The notes under the pieces: model-generated
The model's database searches: none
The model's input: the letters and a program-made list of their open reading frames with translations, nothing else
Told to the model about the DNA's origin: nothing
Source of the DNA: Beijerinckiaceae bacterium
Lineage (GTDB): Bacteria > Pseudomonadota > Alphaproteobacteria > Rhizobiales > Beijerinckiaceae
NCBI GenBank assembly: GCA_004564215.1
Contig: CP024846.1
Span: 2,294,001 to 2,358,000, forward strand
Direction of reading: 5' to 3'
DNA: 64,000 nt
Program-made: the position numbers and the translations under genes
Part shown: in pieces, positions 1 through 9,745 of the stretch
Position numbering within the stretch: position 1 is the first letter of the stretch
Layout: each line of letters starts with the position of its first letter

Positions 1-1
1 C

Positions 2-430
2 CCGGTGCGGGCCGTGCAATGCGGCGGACCGCTCGGGGCTTATTTTCCCCGCACACTGTTCGACACGCCCTATGATTACGAAGCGTTTGCGGCACGCGAC
101 GGCTTGATCGGCCACGGCGGTATCGTGATTTTCGACGATACGGTCGACATGGCGAAAATGGCCCGTTTCGCAATGGAGTTCTGCGCCATCGAGAGTTGCG
201 GCAAGTGCACCCCCTGCCGGATCGGCTCGACCCGGGGTGTCGAGGTCGTCGATCATGTGCTCAACGGTGTCAAGCCGGCGGAGAACATCGCGCTCCTCGA
301 AGACCTTTGCAACACGATGAAATTCGGTTCACTCTGCGCGCTCGGAGGGTTCGCTCCCTATCCTGTGACGAGCGCTATTCGGCATTTCAGGGAAGATTTC
401 GCGCCGCGCGTCCTCGCCGCCGCTGAATAA
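2..430 (+). CDS. fdsB: NAD-dependent formate dehydrogenase beta subunit, C-terminal part (partial)
   Basis: The gene is cut by the left window edge; about 142 C-terminal residues remain. The fragment carries the NuoF/FdsB iron-sulfur ligand pattern ESCGKCTPCRIG followed about 40 residues later by a Cys in FGSLCALGG, which binds the N3-type 4Fe-4S cluster. In this family the beta subunit holds FMN and the NAD site and passes electrons between FdsA and NAD+. It lies 11 bp before fdsA in the same direction, matching the fdsGBACD operon order, so fdsG should lie just left of the window. A NuoF of complex I would look similar, but the following genes decide for formate dehydrogenase. Confidence 0.93.
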   Translation, partial: PVRAVQCGGPLGAYFPRTLFDTPYDYEAFAARDGLIGHGGIVIFDDTVDMAKMARFAMEFCAIESCGKCTPCRIGSTRGVEVVDHVLNGVKPAENIALLEDLCNTMKFGSLCALGGFAPYPVTSAIRHFREDFAPRVLAAAE

Positions 431-441
431 GGAAGACTGCC

Positions 442-3288
442 ATGGCACTTGTCACCGAGATCGATTACGGAACTCCCGCGGCGCGGTCGGAAAAAACCGT
501 CACGCTGAGCATCGACGGCATCGAGGTGAGTGTGCCCGAAGGCACTTCCATCATGCGCGCGGCGATGGAAGTAGGCACGAAGATCCCGAAGCTCTGTGCG
601 ACCGACATGCTTGAGGCATTCGGCTCCTGCCGCCTCTGTCTGGTCGAAATCCAAGGCCGCGCCGGGACGCCCGCCTCCTGCACGACGCCGGTTGCGCCTG
701 GCATGGTCGTGCGCACCCAGACCGAGCGCCTGAAGTCTCTGCGCAAAGGCGTGATGGAACTTTACATTTCCGATCATCCGCTCGACTGCCTCACCTGCGC
801 CGCCAACGGCAATTGCGAATTGCAAACCGAGGCGGGGGCGGTTGGGCTTCGCGACGTCCGTTATGGATATGAAGGCGCCAATCATCTCGCCGACAAAAAG
901 GACGAATCCAACCCTTACTTCACCTATGATGCGTCAAAGTGCATTGTCTGTAATCGCTGCGTCCGTGCCTGCGAGGAAGTGCAGGGGACTTTTGCGCTGA
1001 CAATCGATGGCCGCGGCTTCGAGAGCCGGGTCTCGCCGGGTCAGGCGGAGCCTTTCTTGGAATCGGAATGCGTCTCGTGCGGCGCCTGCGTTCAGGCCTG
1101 CCCGACCGCGACACTGATCGAAAAATCGGTGATCGATATCGGCCAAGCCGAACATTCGCGCGTGACCACATGCGCTTATTGCGGCGTTGGCTGCACCTTC
1201 AAGGCGGAAATGCGCGGCGAGGAACTTGTCCGCATGGTTCCCTATAAGGACGGCAAGGCCAACCACGGCCATTCCTGCGTCAAGGGCCGTTTTGCCTGGG
1301 GCTATGCCACCCATCGGGACCGGATTCTAAAGCCCATGATCCGCGCCAAGGTCAGCGATCCTTGGAAGGAAGTGTCCTGGGATGAGGCCTTTGCCCATGC
1401 GGCTTCCGAATTCAAGCGCATCCAGGCGACCTACGGCAAGCAGTCCGTCGGCGGAATTACCTCCTCACGCTGCACCAATGAAGAGACTTATCTGATCCAG
1501 AAGCTGATCCGTGCCGGCTTCGGCAACAACAATGTCGATACTTGCGCGCGGGTCTGCCATTCCCCCACCGGCTATGGGCTGAAGACCGCCTTCGGGACCT
1601 CCGCCGGAACCCAGGATTTCGATTCGGTCGATGACTCCGATGTGATCCTGATCATCGGCGCCAATCCGACCGATGGCCATCCGGTCTTTGCGTCCCGGAT
1701 GAAAAAGCGACTGCGCGAAGGGGCAAAGCTGATCATTGTCGATCCCCGCCGCATCGATCTTGTCCGCACCCCGCATATTCAGGCCGATTATCATCTGCCT
1801 CTGCAACCTGGCACCAATGTCGCGGTCTTGACCGCGCTGGCCCATGTCATTGTGACCGAGGGGCTGGTCAATGAGGCGTTCGTGCGCGAGCGCTGCGATT
1901 GGTCGGAATTCCAGGATTGGGCGGAATTCGTTTCGGAACCGCGCCACAGCCCCGAGGCGGTCGAGAAATTCACCGGCGTTTCGGCGGATCTCATCCGCAA
2001 GGCCGCGCGGCTCTATGCGACCGGCGGCAATGCGGCGATCTATTACGGGCTCGGCGTCACCGAGCACAGCCAGGGTTCGACGACGGTGCTTGCCATCGCC
2101 AATCTCGCGCTCGCGACCGGAAATCTCGGCCGGCGCGGCGTCGGCGTCAATCCGCTGCGCGGCCAGAACAATGTGCAGGGCGCCTGCGACATGGGTTCGT
2201 TCCCGCATGAATTCGCCGGATATCGGCATGTGTCCGACGATGTGGCGCGTTCGATCTATGAAAAACTTTGGGGCGTCCCGCTCGACAAGGAGCCGGGCCT
2301 GCGCATTCCCAACATGCTCGACGCCGCGGTCGAGGGCACATTCAAGGGCATTTATATTCAGGGCGAGGATATCCTCCAATCCGACCCCGACACCCATCAT
2401 GTCGCCGCCGGTCTTGCCGCGATGGAATGCGTCATCGTCCAGGATCTCTTCCTCAACGAGACCGCGAACTACGCCCATATCTTCCTGCCCGGATCGACCT
2501 TCCTCGAAAAGGATGGAACGTTCACCAACGCCGAACGGCGCATCCAGCTTGTTCGCAAGGTGATGAGCCCGAAGAACGGCTATGCCGATTGGGAAATCAC
2601 GGTGAAGCTCGCCCAAGCCATGGGCGTGCCGATGAATTACAGCCATCCGAGCGAGATCATGGCCGAAATCGCGGCCACCACACCGAGCTTCGCGGGGGTC
2701 TCTTTTGCAAAGCTCGAAGAAGTCGGTTCCGTGCAATGGCCCTGCAATGAGGCGGCCCCTTCGGGAACACCGATCATGCATATCGGCGGGTTTGCGTCCG
2801 GCAAGGGCAAGTTCGTCGTGACCGAATATGTGCCGACCGACGAGCGGACCGGCCCACGCTATCCGCTGTTGCTCACGACGGGCCGCATCCTCAGTCATTA
2901 TAATGTCGGAGCGCAGACACGCCGCACCGCGAATGTGGCTTGGCATGCCGAGGATCGCCTGGAGATTCATCCGCATGATGCCGAGCAACGCGGCGTGAAA
3001 GACGGCGATTGGGTCAAACTGTCGAGCCGCGCCGGGGAGACCACGCTGCGCGCATTGGTGACCGATCGGGTTGCGCCGGGCGTCGTCTACACGACCTTTC
3101 ACCATCCCGATACGCAGGCCAATGTTGTAACGACGGAGTTCTCCGATTGGGCGACCAATTGCCCGGAATTCAAGGTTACGGCCGTGCAAATTTCGCCGTC
3201 CAATGGACCGACCGACTGGCAGGAACGCTACCGCGAACAGGCCGAGCAGAGCCGGCGGATTGCTGAGACCATCGAAGCCGCTGAATGA
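442..3288 (+). CDS. fdsA: NAD-dependent formate dehydrogenase alpha (molybdenum) subunit
   Basis: This 948-residue catalytic subunit oxidises formate to CO2 at a bis-MGD molybdenum centre in the cytoplasm. In order it shows an N-terminal 2Fe-2S ferredoxin domain (Cys52, 63, 66, 80), a His/Cys cluster motif (DHPLDCLTCAANGNC), two 4Fe-4S ferredoxin motifs (CIVCNRCVRAC and CVSCGACVQAC), the molybdopterin 4Fe-4S motif CAYCGVGC, and the Mo ligand Cys372 in ARVCHSPTG with the adjacent His373. The C-terminal part is a molybdopterin dinucleotide-binding fold. GGAAG precedes the ATG. It overlaps fdhD by 4 bp. The length matches FdsA of soluble NAD-linked enzymes, which serve energy generation in C1 metabolism. 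Confidence 0.97.
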   Translation: MALVTEIDYGTPAARSEKTVTLSIDGIEVSVPEGTSIMRAAMEVGTKIPKLCATDMLEAFGSCRLCLVEIQGRAGTPASCTTPVAPGMVVRTQTERLKSLRKGVMELYISDHPLDCLTCAANGNCELQTEAGAVGLRDVRYGYEGANHLADKKDESNPYFTYDASKCIVCNRCVRACEEVQGTFALTIDGRGFESRVSPGQAEPFLESECVSCGACVQACPTATLIEKSVIDIGQAEHSRVTTCAYCGVGCTFKAEMRGEELVRMVPYKDGKANHGHSCVKGRFAWGYATHRDRILKPMIRAKVSDPWKEVSWDEAFAHAASEFKRIQATYGKQSVGGITSSRCTNEETYLIQKLIRAGFGNNNVDTCARVCHSPTGYGLKTAFGTSAGTQDFDSVDDSDVILIIGANPTDGHPVFASRMKKRLREGAKLIIVDPRRIDLVRTPHIQADYHLPLQPGTNVAVLTALAHVIVTEGLVNEAFVRERCDWSEFQDWAEFVSEPRHSPEAVEKFTGVSADLIRKAARLYATGGNAAIYYGLGVTEHSQGSTTVLAIANLALATGNLGRRGVGVNPLRGQNNVQGACDMGSFPHEFAGYRHVSDDVARSIYEKLWGVPLDKEPGLRIPNMLDAAVEGTFKGIYIQGEDILQSDPDTHHVAAGLAAMECVIVQDLFLNETANYAHIFLPGSTFLEKDGTFTNAERRIQLVRKVMSPKNGYADWEITVKLAQAMGVPMNYSHPSEIMAEIAATTPSFAGVSFAKLEEVGSVQWPCNEAAPSGTPIMHIGGFASGKGKFVVTEYVPTDERTGPRYPLLLTTGRILSHYNVGAQTRRTANVAWHAEDRLEIHPHDAEQRGVKDGDWVKLSSRAGETTLRALVTDRVAPGVVYTTFHHPDTQANVVTTEFSDWATNCPEFKVTAVQISPSNGPTDWQERYREQAEQSRRIAETIEAAE

Positions 3289-4130
3289 CAGAAGACCTCG
3301 TCGGCGAAAATCAGCCGCCGCCATCCGTCGATGTCTCCTGCCTCGCTTGGTGCGGCGGCGGGATGACAGCCTCGGTTCGCGCGGTGCCGGAAGAGTGGGC
3401 GATCGCCTTTACCGTTAACGGCACGACGCATGCTGTCATGATGGCAACGCCTGCCGATCTCGATGATTTCGCCGTAGGCTTCGCCATGACCGAGGGTTTG
3501 ATCGACGCGCCCGATGAGATTGCGAGCGTCGAAATTGTCCCGACGCCCATCGGGATCGAGGTTAGACTCTGGCTGCCGGAGAATCGCGCAAAATCCTATG
3601 CCGCGCGCCGCCGCAGCATGGCGGGGCCGACCGGTTGTGGATTATGTGGCATCGAAAGTCTTGAAGAAGCCACCCGCCCGGCGCCGATGGTGACAAATGC
3701 GAGCCGCTTTAGCTCCGAGGCCATTGTGGAGGCGATGGGTTCGCTTTCTTCGGCGCAAGAGCTCAATAAGCGGACCCATGCCGTTCACGCGGCGGGCTTT
3801 TGGACCCAAGCGCGGGGCCTGCTCGCGCTACGAGAGGATGTCGGACGGCATAATGCGCTCGATAAGCTCATCGGTGCGCTCGCCCGCGCCGGTCTTCCAG
3901 CAGCGCATGGTCTCGTGCTTTTGACCAGCCGGGTCTCGATCGAACTCATTCAAAAGGCGGCACGGCTCGGAGCGCCGGTCGTCGCCGCCGTTTCGGCTCC
4001 AACCGCCGCCGGCGTCCGCTTGGCGGAAGCGTGTGGCATTACCCTTGTCGCCGTGGCCCGTGGCCAGGATTTCGAAGTTTTCACCCATCATGAACGCATT
4101 ATTGATCGAGCCCAGCATCATGTCGCATGA
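3285..4130 (+). CDS. fdhD: FdhD sulfurtransferase for formate dehydrogenase maturation
   Basis: The 281-residue protein belongs to the FdhD/FdsC family, which transfers sulfur to the molybdenum cofactor before insertion into formate dehydrogenase. The redox motif CGLCG (in PTGCGLCGIES) is the expected CxxC pair. The regions EEWAIAFTVNGTTHAVMM and REDVGRHNALDKLIGAL are typical of the family. Its start overlaps the fdsA stop by ATGA, indicating translational coupling. The reading continues 11 bp into fdsD. Confidence 0.95.
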   Translation: MTEDLVGENQPPPSVDVSCLAWCGGGMTASVRAVPEEWAIAFTVNGTTHAVMMATPADLDDFAVGFAMTEGLIDAPDEIASVEIVPTPIGIEVRLWLPENRAKSYAARRRSMAGPTGCGLCGIESLEEATRPAPMVTNASRFSSEAIVEAMGSLSSAQELNKRTHAVHAAGFWTQARGLLALREDVGRHNALDKLIGALARAGLPAAHGLVLLTSRVSIELIQKAARLGAPVVAAVSAPTAAGVRLAEACGITLVAVARGQDFEVFTHHERIIDRAQHHVA

Positions 4131-4371
4131 AACATCGCCCAAGAAGCTTGTCTATATGGCCAATCAGATTGGGAAATTCTTCGCGCCCCAGGAACATGGC
4201 AAGGCGGTGGCCGGGATCGCAAATCATATTTCCCATTTCTGGGCGCCCGCCATGCGCAAGAAGATCTACGATCACCTGACTCACGGCGGCGAGGGGCTCG
4301 ATCCCCTGGCCAAGGAAGCCCTCGAAAAATTGCGCCGCGAAGAGGCCAATCCAGCCGAATATTCCGCTTAA
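4120..4371 (+). CDS. fdsD: Formate dehydrogenase delta subunit
   Basis: This small soluble protein of 83 residues starts MSHETSPKKLVYMANQIGKF, the FdsD signature, and contains HISHFWAPAMRKKIYDHL. FdsD is a small accessory subunit of the FdsABG complex and helps assemble an active molybdenum enzyme; its exact role is not fixed by the sequence. The chosen ATG lies inside the end of fdhD (11 bp overlap). An upstream in-frame ATG would add 29 residues that read as the out-of-frame fdhD tail, so it was rejected. It is the last gene of the operon; no clear terminator hairpin was seen after it. Confidence 0.9.
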   Translation: MSHETSPKKLVYMANQIGKFFAPQEHGKAVAGIANHISHFWAPAMRKKIYDHLTHGGEGLDPLAKEALEKLRREEANPAEYSA

Positions 4372-4416
4372 GCCGGACTCATCCGCATAGAATCAGCGGA
4401 AACGGGCCGTGATTCA

Positions 4417-4611
4417 TCAATCCGGCTCGTCCTGACCGTTCGGATCATCGGATTCATCTCCCGGAGGATTATTATAGGGAGCGGTGTCCCGGTTTTCCGA
4501 CGCCGGCCCGACGGCCTTGTCCGAGCCGCGACCCGATTCGCCCGGATCTTGGGCGAAAGCGGCGGGCGCGATCAGGAGCATGGCCGCGGCAAGAGCGATG
4601 ACGAGTTTCAT
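4417..4611 (-). CDS. Small exported acidic protein, unknown function
   Basis: The 64-residue product starts with a signal peptide (MKLVIALAAAMLLIAPAAFA, cleavage likely after AFA). The short mature part is rich in Asp, Glu, Gly, Pro and Asn (ends GDESDDPNGQDEPD) and has no cysteine. A strong Shine-Dalgarno sequence (AGAGGAGC) lies upstream of the ATG. It is monocistronic and converges with fdsD. Low-complexity acidic periplasmic peptides like this are common in Hyphomicrobiales; no function can be assigned. Confidence 0.7.
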   Translation of the reverse strand: MKLVIALAAAMLLIAPAAFAQDPGESGRGSDKAVGPASENRDTAPYNNPPGDESDDPNGQDEPD

Positions 4612-4824
4612 GAAAAGCTCCTCTTTCGGGTTGGTTTTGAGCGGCGTACTGAATCATGAGATGGGAAGCCTCGGACTTTGTCGCGAGGTCCCTTCCTAAC
4701 GGGCGACCCGGGAAAAGGTTCGTGCTTCTCTGAGGAGCAAGTCAAATCTCAATTCCGTGCATAGCTGGCCGCAGAACAGAAACGGAACTTGATTTGGCCT
4801 TAGGGCTTCGCTACGCGTCCAGTC

Positions 4825-7071
4825 ATGGGAAAACACATCACGCCGCCGCCTCCGACCGGGGGCACTGAACAGGTCAACCTCCGCGACGCACTCGAGGAGC
4901 GCTATCTCGCCTACGCGCTCTCGACCATCATGGGCCGGGCCTTGCCCGACGCCCGCGACGGCCTGAAGCCGGTGCACCGGCGCATCCTTTACGGGATGCA
5001 TATTTTAAGGCTCGACCCCGGCTCCGCGTTTAAGAAATGCGCGAAAATCGTCGGCGATGTGATGGGCTCGTTCCATCCGCATGGCGATCAAGCGATCTAT
5101 GACGCCTTGGTGCGTCTCGCCCAGGATTTTTCGTCGCGCTATCCGCTGATCGACGGGCAGGGCAATTTCGGCAACATCGATGGCGATAGTGCCGCCGCCT
5201 ATCGCTACACCGAAGCCCGCATGACCGATGTCGCGCGGCTGCTGCTTGAGGGGATCGACGAGGACGCGATCGATTTTCGCGATAATTATTCGGGCGACCA
5301 AAAAGAGCCGATCGTTCTTCCGGCCGCTTTGCCGAACCTGCTCGCCAATGGCGCGCAAGGCATTGCCGTCGGTATGGCGACTTCGATCCCCCCGCATAAT
5401 CTTGCCGAACTCTGCGATGCGGCGCTGCATCTCATCGCCCATAAGAACGCGACGATCGATCAATTGCTGGCCTTCGTACCGGGGCCGGATTTCCCCACCG
5501 GCGGGATTCTGGTCGAGCCGAAGGCGGCGATTGCGGAAGCCTATCGGACCGGGCGCGGTTCGTTCCGCTTGCGGGCCCGCTGGTCGAAGGAGGAGGGCAG
5601 CCGTGGCGTCTGGGCCGTGGTTGTCACCGAAATCCCGTACATGGTGCAGAAGTCGAAGCTCATCGAAAAGATCGCCGAGCTTTTGAACGACAAGAAGCTG
5701 CCGCTCGTCGGCGACGTACGCGATGAATCCGCCGAGGATGTAAGGGTCGTCATTGAGCCACGTGCCCGCGCTGTCGATCCTGAAATGATGATGGAGCAGC
5801 TCTTCAAGCTCACCGAGCTGGAGAGCCGGTTCCCCATGAATATGAATCTGCTGGTCGATGGCGTGGTGCCGCGGGTTGTCTCTCTTAAGGAGGCCTTGCA
5901 GCAATGGCTCGACCATCGGCGCCAGGTTCTTCTGCGCCGCTCGCGCCACCGGCAAGCCGAGATCGAGTATCGCCTCGAAGTCGTCGCCGGCATGCTGATC
6001 GTTTTCCTCAATCTGGATGCGGTGATCCAGATCGTTCGCGAAGCGGAAGATCCGAAGCTGGAATTGAAGGCGGCCTTCGAGCTTTCTGATGTGCAGGCAA
6101 ACTATATCCTCGATACGCGGCTGCGCAGCCTGCGCAGGCTCGAGGAGCTGCAGTTGCGCCGCGAGCACGACGAACTCGGCAAGGAAAAACGCGAGATCGA
6201 ACGATTGCTTGGGGATGAGGCCAAGCAATGGAAGACCATCGCCGCGCAAATTCGCGAGCTCAAGAAAAAATATGGTTTGGACACAAAGCTCGGGGCAAGG
6301 CGTACAAGCTTCGGGCAGGCGCCGGAGATCGCAATTGCCGATTTCGCCGGAGCGATGATCGAGCGCGAGCCAGTCACTATCGTGGTGTCCGAAAAGGGCT
6401 GGATCCGTGCTCTTAAGGGCAATGTTGAAGATCTCTCAAGCTTGCAATTCAAAGGCGACGACCGGCTGGCCGTGTCTTTCTTCGCCGAGACCATCTCAAA
6501 AATTCTGGTCCTCGCCAGCGATGGAAAAATATTCACCCTCGAGGCGAGCAAGCTCCCCGGCGGGCGCAGCCAGGGGGAGCCGATCCGGCTGATGGCCGAC
6601 ATCGCCGAAGGCGAGACGATTGCCGCGGTCCTTCCCTATGCGGAAGGGATGAAAATGCTGGTTGCGTCGAGCGACGGGCGTGGCTTCCTTGTGAGCCAGG
6701 ATGAAATGGTGGGCGGCACGCGCAAAGGCAAACAGCTGCTCAATGTGGATAAGCCCGCGACGGCCGCGGTCATCGTTCCCGCCGTCGGAGATCATGTCGC
6801 GGTGATCGGAGATAATCGCAAGCTGCTCGTCTTTCCGCTGGTGCAGCTGCCGGAAATGGCGCGCGGCAAAGGCGTGCGGCTTCAAAAATACAGGGATGGC
6901 GGCATTGTTGATGCCAAGGTCTTTCGTATGGCCGAAGGCTTGAGCTGGAAGGATTCGGCGGGCCGGACATTTACTGTCGCGCGTGGCGATTTACGCGATT
7001 GGATTGGCAACCGCGCCGACGCCGGGCGCCTGCCGCCGAAAGGCTTTCCCAAAAACAATCGGTTTGGGTGA
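4825..7071 (+). CDS. parC: DNA topoisomerase IV subunit A
   Basis: The 748-residue protein is the DNA breakage-reunion subunit of topoisomerase IV, which decatenates daughter chromosomes. The winged-helix core carries the catalytic Tyr128 in AYRYTEARM; the quinolone-interaction region [19 protein letters not shown] precedes it. A coiled segment around residues 430-490 and a C-terminal beta-propeller follow. It lacks the canonical GyrA box, and its short C-terminal domain favours ParC over GyrA. The start [10 protein letters not shown] is supported by the family N-terminus ([35 protein letters not shown]). parE is not in the window. Confidence 0.95.
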   Translation: MGKHITPPPPTGGTEQVNLRDALEERYLAYALSTIMGRALPDARDGLKPVHRRILYGMHILRLDPGSAFKKCAKIVGDVMGSFHPHGDQAIYDALVRLAQDFSSRYPLIDGQGNFGNIDGDSAAAYRYTEARMTDVARLLLEGIDEDAIDFRDNYSGDQKEPIVLPAALPNLLANGAQGIAVGMATSIPPHNLAELCDAALHLIAHKNATIDQLLAFVPGPDFPTGGILVEPKAAIAEAYRTGRGSFRLRARWSKEEGSRGVWAVVVTEIPYMVQKSKLIEKIAELLNDKKLPLVGDVRDESAEDVRVVIEPRARAVDPEMMMEQLFKLTELESRFPMNMNLLVDGVVPRVVSLKEALQQWLDHRRQVLLRRSRHRQAEIEYRLEVVAGMLIVFLNLDAVIQIVREAEDPKLELKAAFELSDVQANYILDTRLRSLRRLEELQLRREHDELGKEKREIERLLGDEAKQWKTIAAQIRELKKKYGLDTKLGARRTSFGQAPEIAIADFAGAMIEREPVTIVVSEKGWIRALKGNVEDLSSLQFKGDDRLAVSFFAETISKILVLASDGKIFTLEASKLPGGRSQGEPIRLMADIAEGETIAAVLPYAEGMKMLVASSDGRGFLVSQDEMVGGTRKGKQLLNVDKPATAAVIVPAVGDHVAVIGDNRKLLVFPLVQLPEMARGKGVRLQKYRDGGIVDAKVFRMAEGLSWKDSAGRTFTVARGDLRDWIGNRADAGRLPPKGFPKNNRFG

Positions 7072-7097
7072 GCCTTGGCGGCGAGGCGAACAGCCCA

Positions 7098-7391
7098 TCA
7101 GCAACCTCTCCGCTGCTCCCACATTTTAAGTTCGCCCACACGATCTTTTTCCCAGCCGTGCAATGCGCCATAGGGAGGGAAACACCCCTTGCCGAACGTT
7201 GCTTGCGCGCGGGCTGTTTGGAAGCAATAGCCATTTCGAGCGTAGATTTCGTTGCGTGCGTACCAGAGTTGCCCACAGGACATGGATGAGGCGTCCTGCG
7301 CTCTTGCGGACGATAAAGACCACGTCATGAGGAGTCCGCTCGCAACCGCTGCCGCCGCTAAGAATCTTGCAATCGTCTCACGCGTTTTCAT
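7098..7391 (-). CDS. Exported YARHG-domain protein
   Basis: This 97-residue protein has a signal peptide (about residues 1-31, ending SSARAQ) and then one YARHG-type domain: SCGQLWYARNEIYARNGYCF and a C-terminal GWEKDRVGEL..W..RRGC stretch. Four cysteines in the mature part may form two disulfides. YARHG domains are small extracytoplasmic modules of unknown biochemical role. GGAGGC lies at good spacing before the ATG. It converges with parC. Confidence 0.8.
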   Translation of the reverse strand: MKTRETIARFLAAAAVASGLLMTWSLSSARAQDASSMSCGQLWYARNEIYARNGYCFQTARAQATFGKGCFPPYGALHGWEKDRVGELKMWEQRRGC

Positions 7392-7471
7392 TTCTTCAGC
7401 CTCCGAGCTTGAGCTGACAATTTAGATTACCCTAATTTTAGCGAAATGACTCGTGTCAATATTGATCAAAT

Positions 7472-8224
7472 TTAATCCCGGAGAAGTTCCGGCCTGTATT
7501 CGAAATGCATCGTATCGAAATGGCCCCATTTTCCGCCCCAGATGAACCCATGCCTTTCAAATATCGCGACGATTTCGAAGGGAATGCGGTTGCGATACGC
7601 ATCTTTGCTCCACAGCCAGTAATCGGCGAATTTTGTATTCAGGTCGATCGCCGCCCCATAGGCGTGCATGCTGCGCTTGCCGGTGTCTTTCACCGTCCGG
7701 CAATTAAAGGTTCCGGCGCTGGGATATGCAAAACGCTTAATCTCAGGGGGCAGCCGCTCGATCTCTTCCGCGACAGCCCTCAGTTTATCAGCAACGCCGT
7801 TTACGGTTGTGACTTGAACGAGCTTACCGCCGGTGGCCGGCAGCCATTTGACGCCTGTCAAATGGCTGCGCGTTTCACCCTTCTCGCAATTCCCATACAT
7901 CTTGTCGAAGAACGCGGAATTGCGGAACCGGCCGGGATCATCCTGGGGGCCGGGGGGCGCTTTCAAGGGCCCTTTCGGATAGGGCAGGCTCAGCTGATCG
8001 AGGAGCGAAGCATTGCGCAGCTTCTCGTCAAAGCTCTTTTCGCCTTTGCCGTCGGAAATCTTCTGGCGCGTTCCATCGCGCCAGATCAGATCGGTTTGGT
8101 CGTGGCCCGCCAGCTGATCCGGATAGGCTTCCACGAGCGCGTCGATCGATGCCGCGCGGATTGGCGCCGCAGTTGCTGCCAATAAGACGGCCAAGGACGC
8201 AATTGCGATGATCCGTGCCATCAT
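7472..8224 (-). CDS. M15-family D-Ala-D-Ala carboxypeptidase-like periplasmic peptidase
   Basis: The zinc peptidase signature is complete: SMHAYGAAIDLN gives the first His and Asp ligands and HFDTMHFEYRPEL gives the last His. The protein is therefore an M15 (VanY/endolysin-like) enzyme acting on peptidoglycan peptides. The N-terminus MMARIIAIASLAVLLAATAA is a signal peptide. This start (GAGGG upstream) was preferred over an ATG 21 bp earlier, which would put charged residues in front of the signal. The domain sits in the last 110 residues; the N-terminal 100 residues are uncharacterised. It is a single gene, followed by the YARHG gene. Confidence 0.85.
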   Translation of the reverse strand: MMARIIAIASLAVLLAATAAPIRAASIDALVEAYPDQLAGHDQTDLIWRDGTRQKISDGKGEKSFDEKLRNASLLDQLSLPYPKGPLKAPPGPQDDPGRFRNSAFFDKMYGNCEKGETRSHLTGVKWLPATGGKLVQVTTVNGVADKLRAVAEEIERLPPEIKRFAYPSAGTFNCRTVKDTGKRSMHAYGAAIDLNTKFADYWLWSKDAYRNRIPFEIVAIFERHGFIWGGKWGHFDTMHFEYRPELLRD

Positions 8225-8439
8225 CCCGCTTTCCCTCAGGCGCATGGCGGTCCAACAACGCCGCTCCGTGCTTTATAATCTATTATCAGCGAGCTCGCCA
8301 TCGCCTCGAGCACCGGCCTACCAACTTTGGCTGCGGCAGCGCATGAGGCCTCAAGTTCAGCCATCGGTGCTGTCCCGTCGGCTCGCGTCGTGCAAGCGGT
8401 AACGATATTCGGCATGGGAGGAGGGGAGGGCTGTGCCGA

Positions 8440-9573
8440 TTAAGAAGCAGAGTCGCCTAAAGTGTCCTTGGGCCAGGCCGGGAGGATGAGGAAAAAGGTT
8501 GTCCCCTCGCCCGGCGCGGACTTCACCGAAATCTGCCATTCGTGCCGGTCGGCGATCGCCTTGCAGATCGCCAGTCCGATTCCGCAGCCGGGATATTCCG
8601 CCTTTGAATGGAGCCGCTTGAACGGCTCGAAAATGGCTTGCGCGTATTTCCCCTCGAAACCTATGCCGTCATCGGCAATCGCCAGGCATATCGACATGCC
8701 GTCGACCGCCGCCGCGGTGATGTCTATCGTCGCCCCTCGACCCGGTGTGTGATATTTGACTGCATTCGAGAGGATGTTCAGCATCAAACGCACGAATTGC
8801 GATTGGTCAGCGTGGATCGCAAGCTTCGGCAGATTGATATTGATCTTGGCATTTGTCTCGATGATCGATTCCGACAGGGTCGACAGCGAGAATTCGATGG
8901 CCTCGCGCAAGTCGAGCAGTCTTAATTGCTGTTCGCTATTGATCGTGCGGGCCAGGGTCAAGAGATCATCGACGAGTTCACGCGCATATAAAGCCGCAGT
9001 TCGTATCACCGTGTTGGCACGGACGAGTTCTTCCTGATTTGAATTTGCGATCGCGTCATCGATAATGTTCGAAAAGGCCGCGATTTTGCGCAGTGGCTCC
9101 TGCAGATCGTGCGAAGCCACATAGGCAAATTGCTCCAGGCGTTCATTGGCGCGTTCCAACTCGGCGGCCCGTCGCGCCAGAGCATTTTCAGTTTGCCTTC
9201 GCGCGGTGATATCGACGACAATGGCGAAGACGATGAGTTCAGTGCCGGAGTGGATCGGCGTCAGCCCGATTTCGAGCGGGAATTCGCTGCCGTCGCGGCG
9301 CACCCCCTTGAGGTCGCGACCCGCGCCCATCGACCTGTTACTTGGATTGGCCAAGAAGCCGCGGCGTAAAGAGGCGTGCGCCTGACGCAAATTGGCGGGA
9401 ACCAGGAGATCGATCGATTTGCCGGTGAGTTCATCTCGGGTGTAGCCGAACATACGTTCGGACTCGGCGTTGGCAAACCTAATGATGCCTTCACGGTCCG
9501 TCATGATCATGGCTGCGGGAGAAGACTCTACCGCCAAGCGAAAACGATCGTCTTCTATCCCGGCAGATTTCAT
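8440..9573 (-). CDS. PAS-domain sensor histidine kinase
   Basis: The protein has no membrane segment or signal peptide, so it is cytosolic. A PAS domain (about residues 8-125, with FANAESERMFGYTRDELTGKS) is followed by a PAC-like stretch, a short coiled coil and a HisKA domain whose phospho-acceptor is His155 (ASHDLQEPL). The ATPase domain shows the N box NILSNAVKYH and the G boxes DDGIGF and GCGIGLAICKAIADRH. This resembles Cph1-type kinases that act on small single-domain regulators. GGAG lies 6-7 bp before this ATG; an ATG 12 bp upstream is possible. It is divergent from the Rcp1-like regulator at 9746. Confidence 0.92.
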   Translation of the reverse strand: MKSAGIEDDRFRLAVESSPAAMIMTDREGIIRFANAESERMFGYTRDELTGKSIDLLVPANLRQAHASLRRGFLANPSNRSMGAGRDLKGVRRDGSEFPLEIGLTPIHSGTELIVFAIVVDITARRQTENALARRAAELERANERLEQFAYVASHDLQEPLRKIAAFSNIIDDAIANSNQEELVRANTVIRTAALYARELVDDLLTLARTINSEQQLRLLDLREAIEFSLSTLSESIIETNAKININLPKLAIHADQSQFVRLMLNILSNAVKYHTPGRGATIDITAAAVDGMSICLAIADDGIGFEGKYAQAIFEPFKRLHSKAEYPGCGIGLAICKAIADRHEWQISVKSAPGEGTTFFLILPAWPKDTLGDSAS

Positions 9574-9745
9574 CGCGCTCTCCATGTCACGCTGCGCATG
9601 CGGTCAACCGTCCAGGGCGTGCCGGCTTTGATCGGGACCGCTGCCGCAATGTAACCATTCCAAAGGAAGACAAAATCCTCTATACTTTAAAATCTTGGCC
9701 GCCAAGCGAAAGCAGCACGTCAAGTGGCGTGAGAATGGGAAAAAG

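Noticed and set aside
1465..3324. Long open frame (619 codons) on the minus strand opposite fdsA
   Set aside because: It mirrors the codon pattern of fdsA in GC-rich DNA, shows no family motifs and overlaps a clear gene entirely.
5005..6249. Open frame of 414 codons opposite parC
   Set aside because: Antisense shadow of parC without recognisable protein features.
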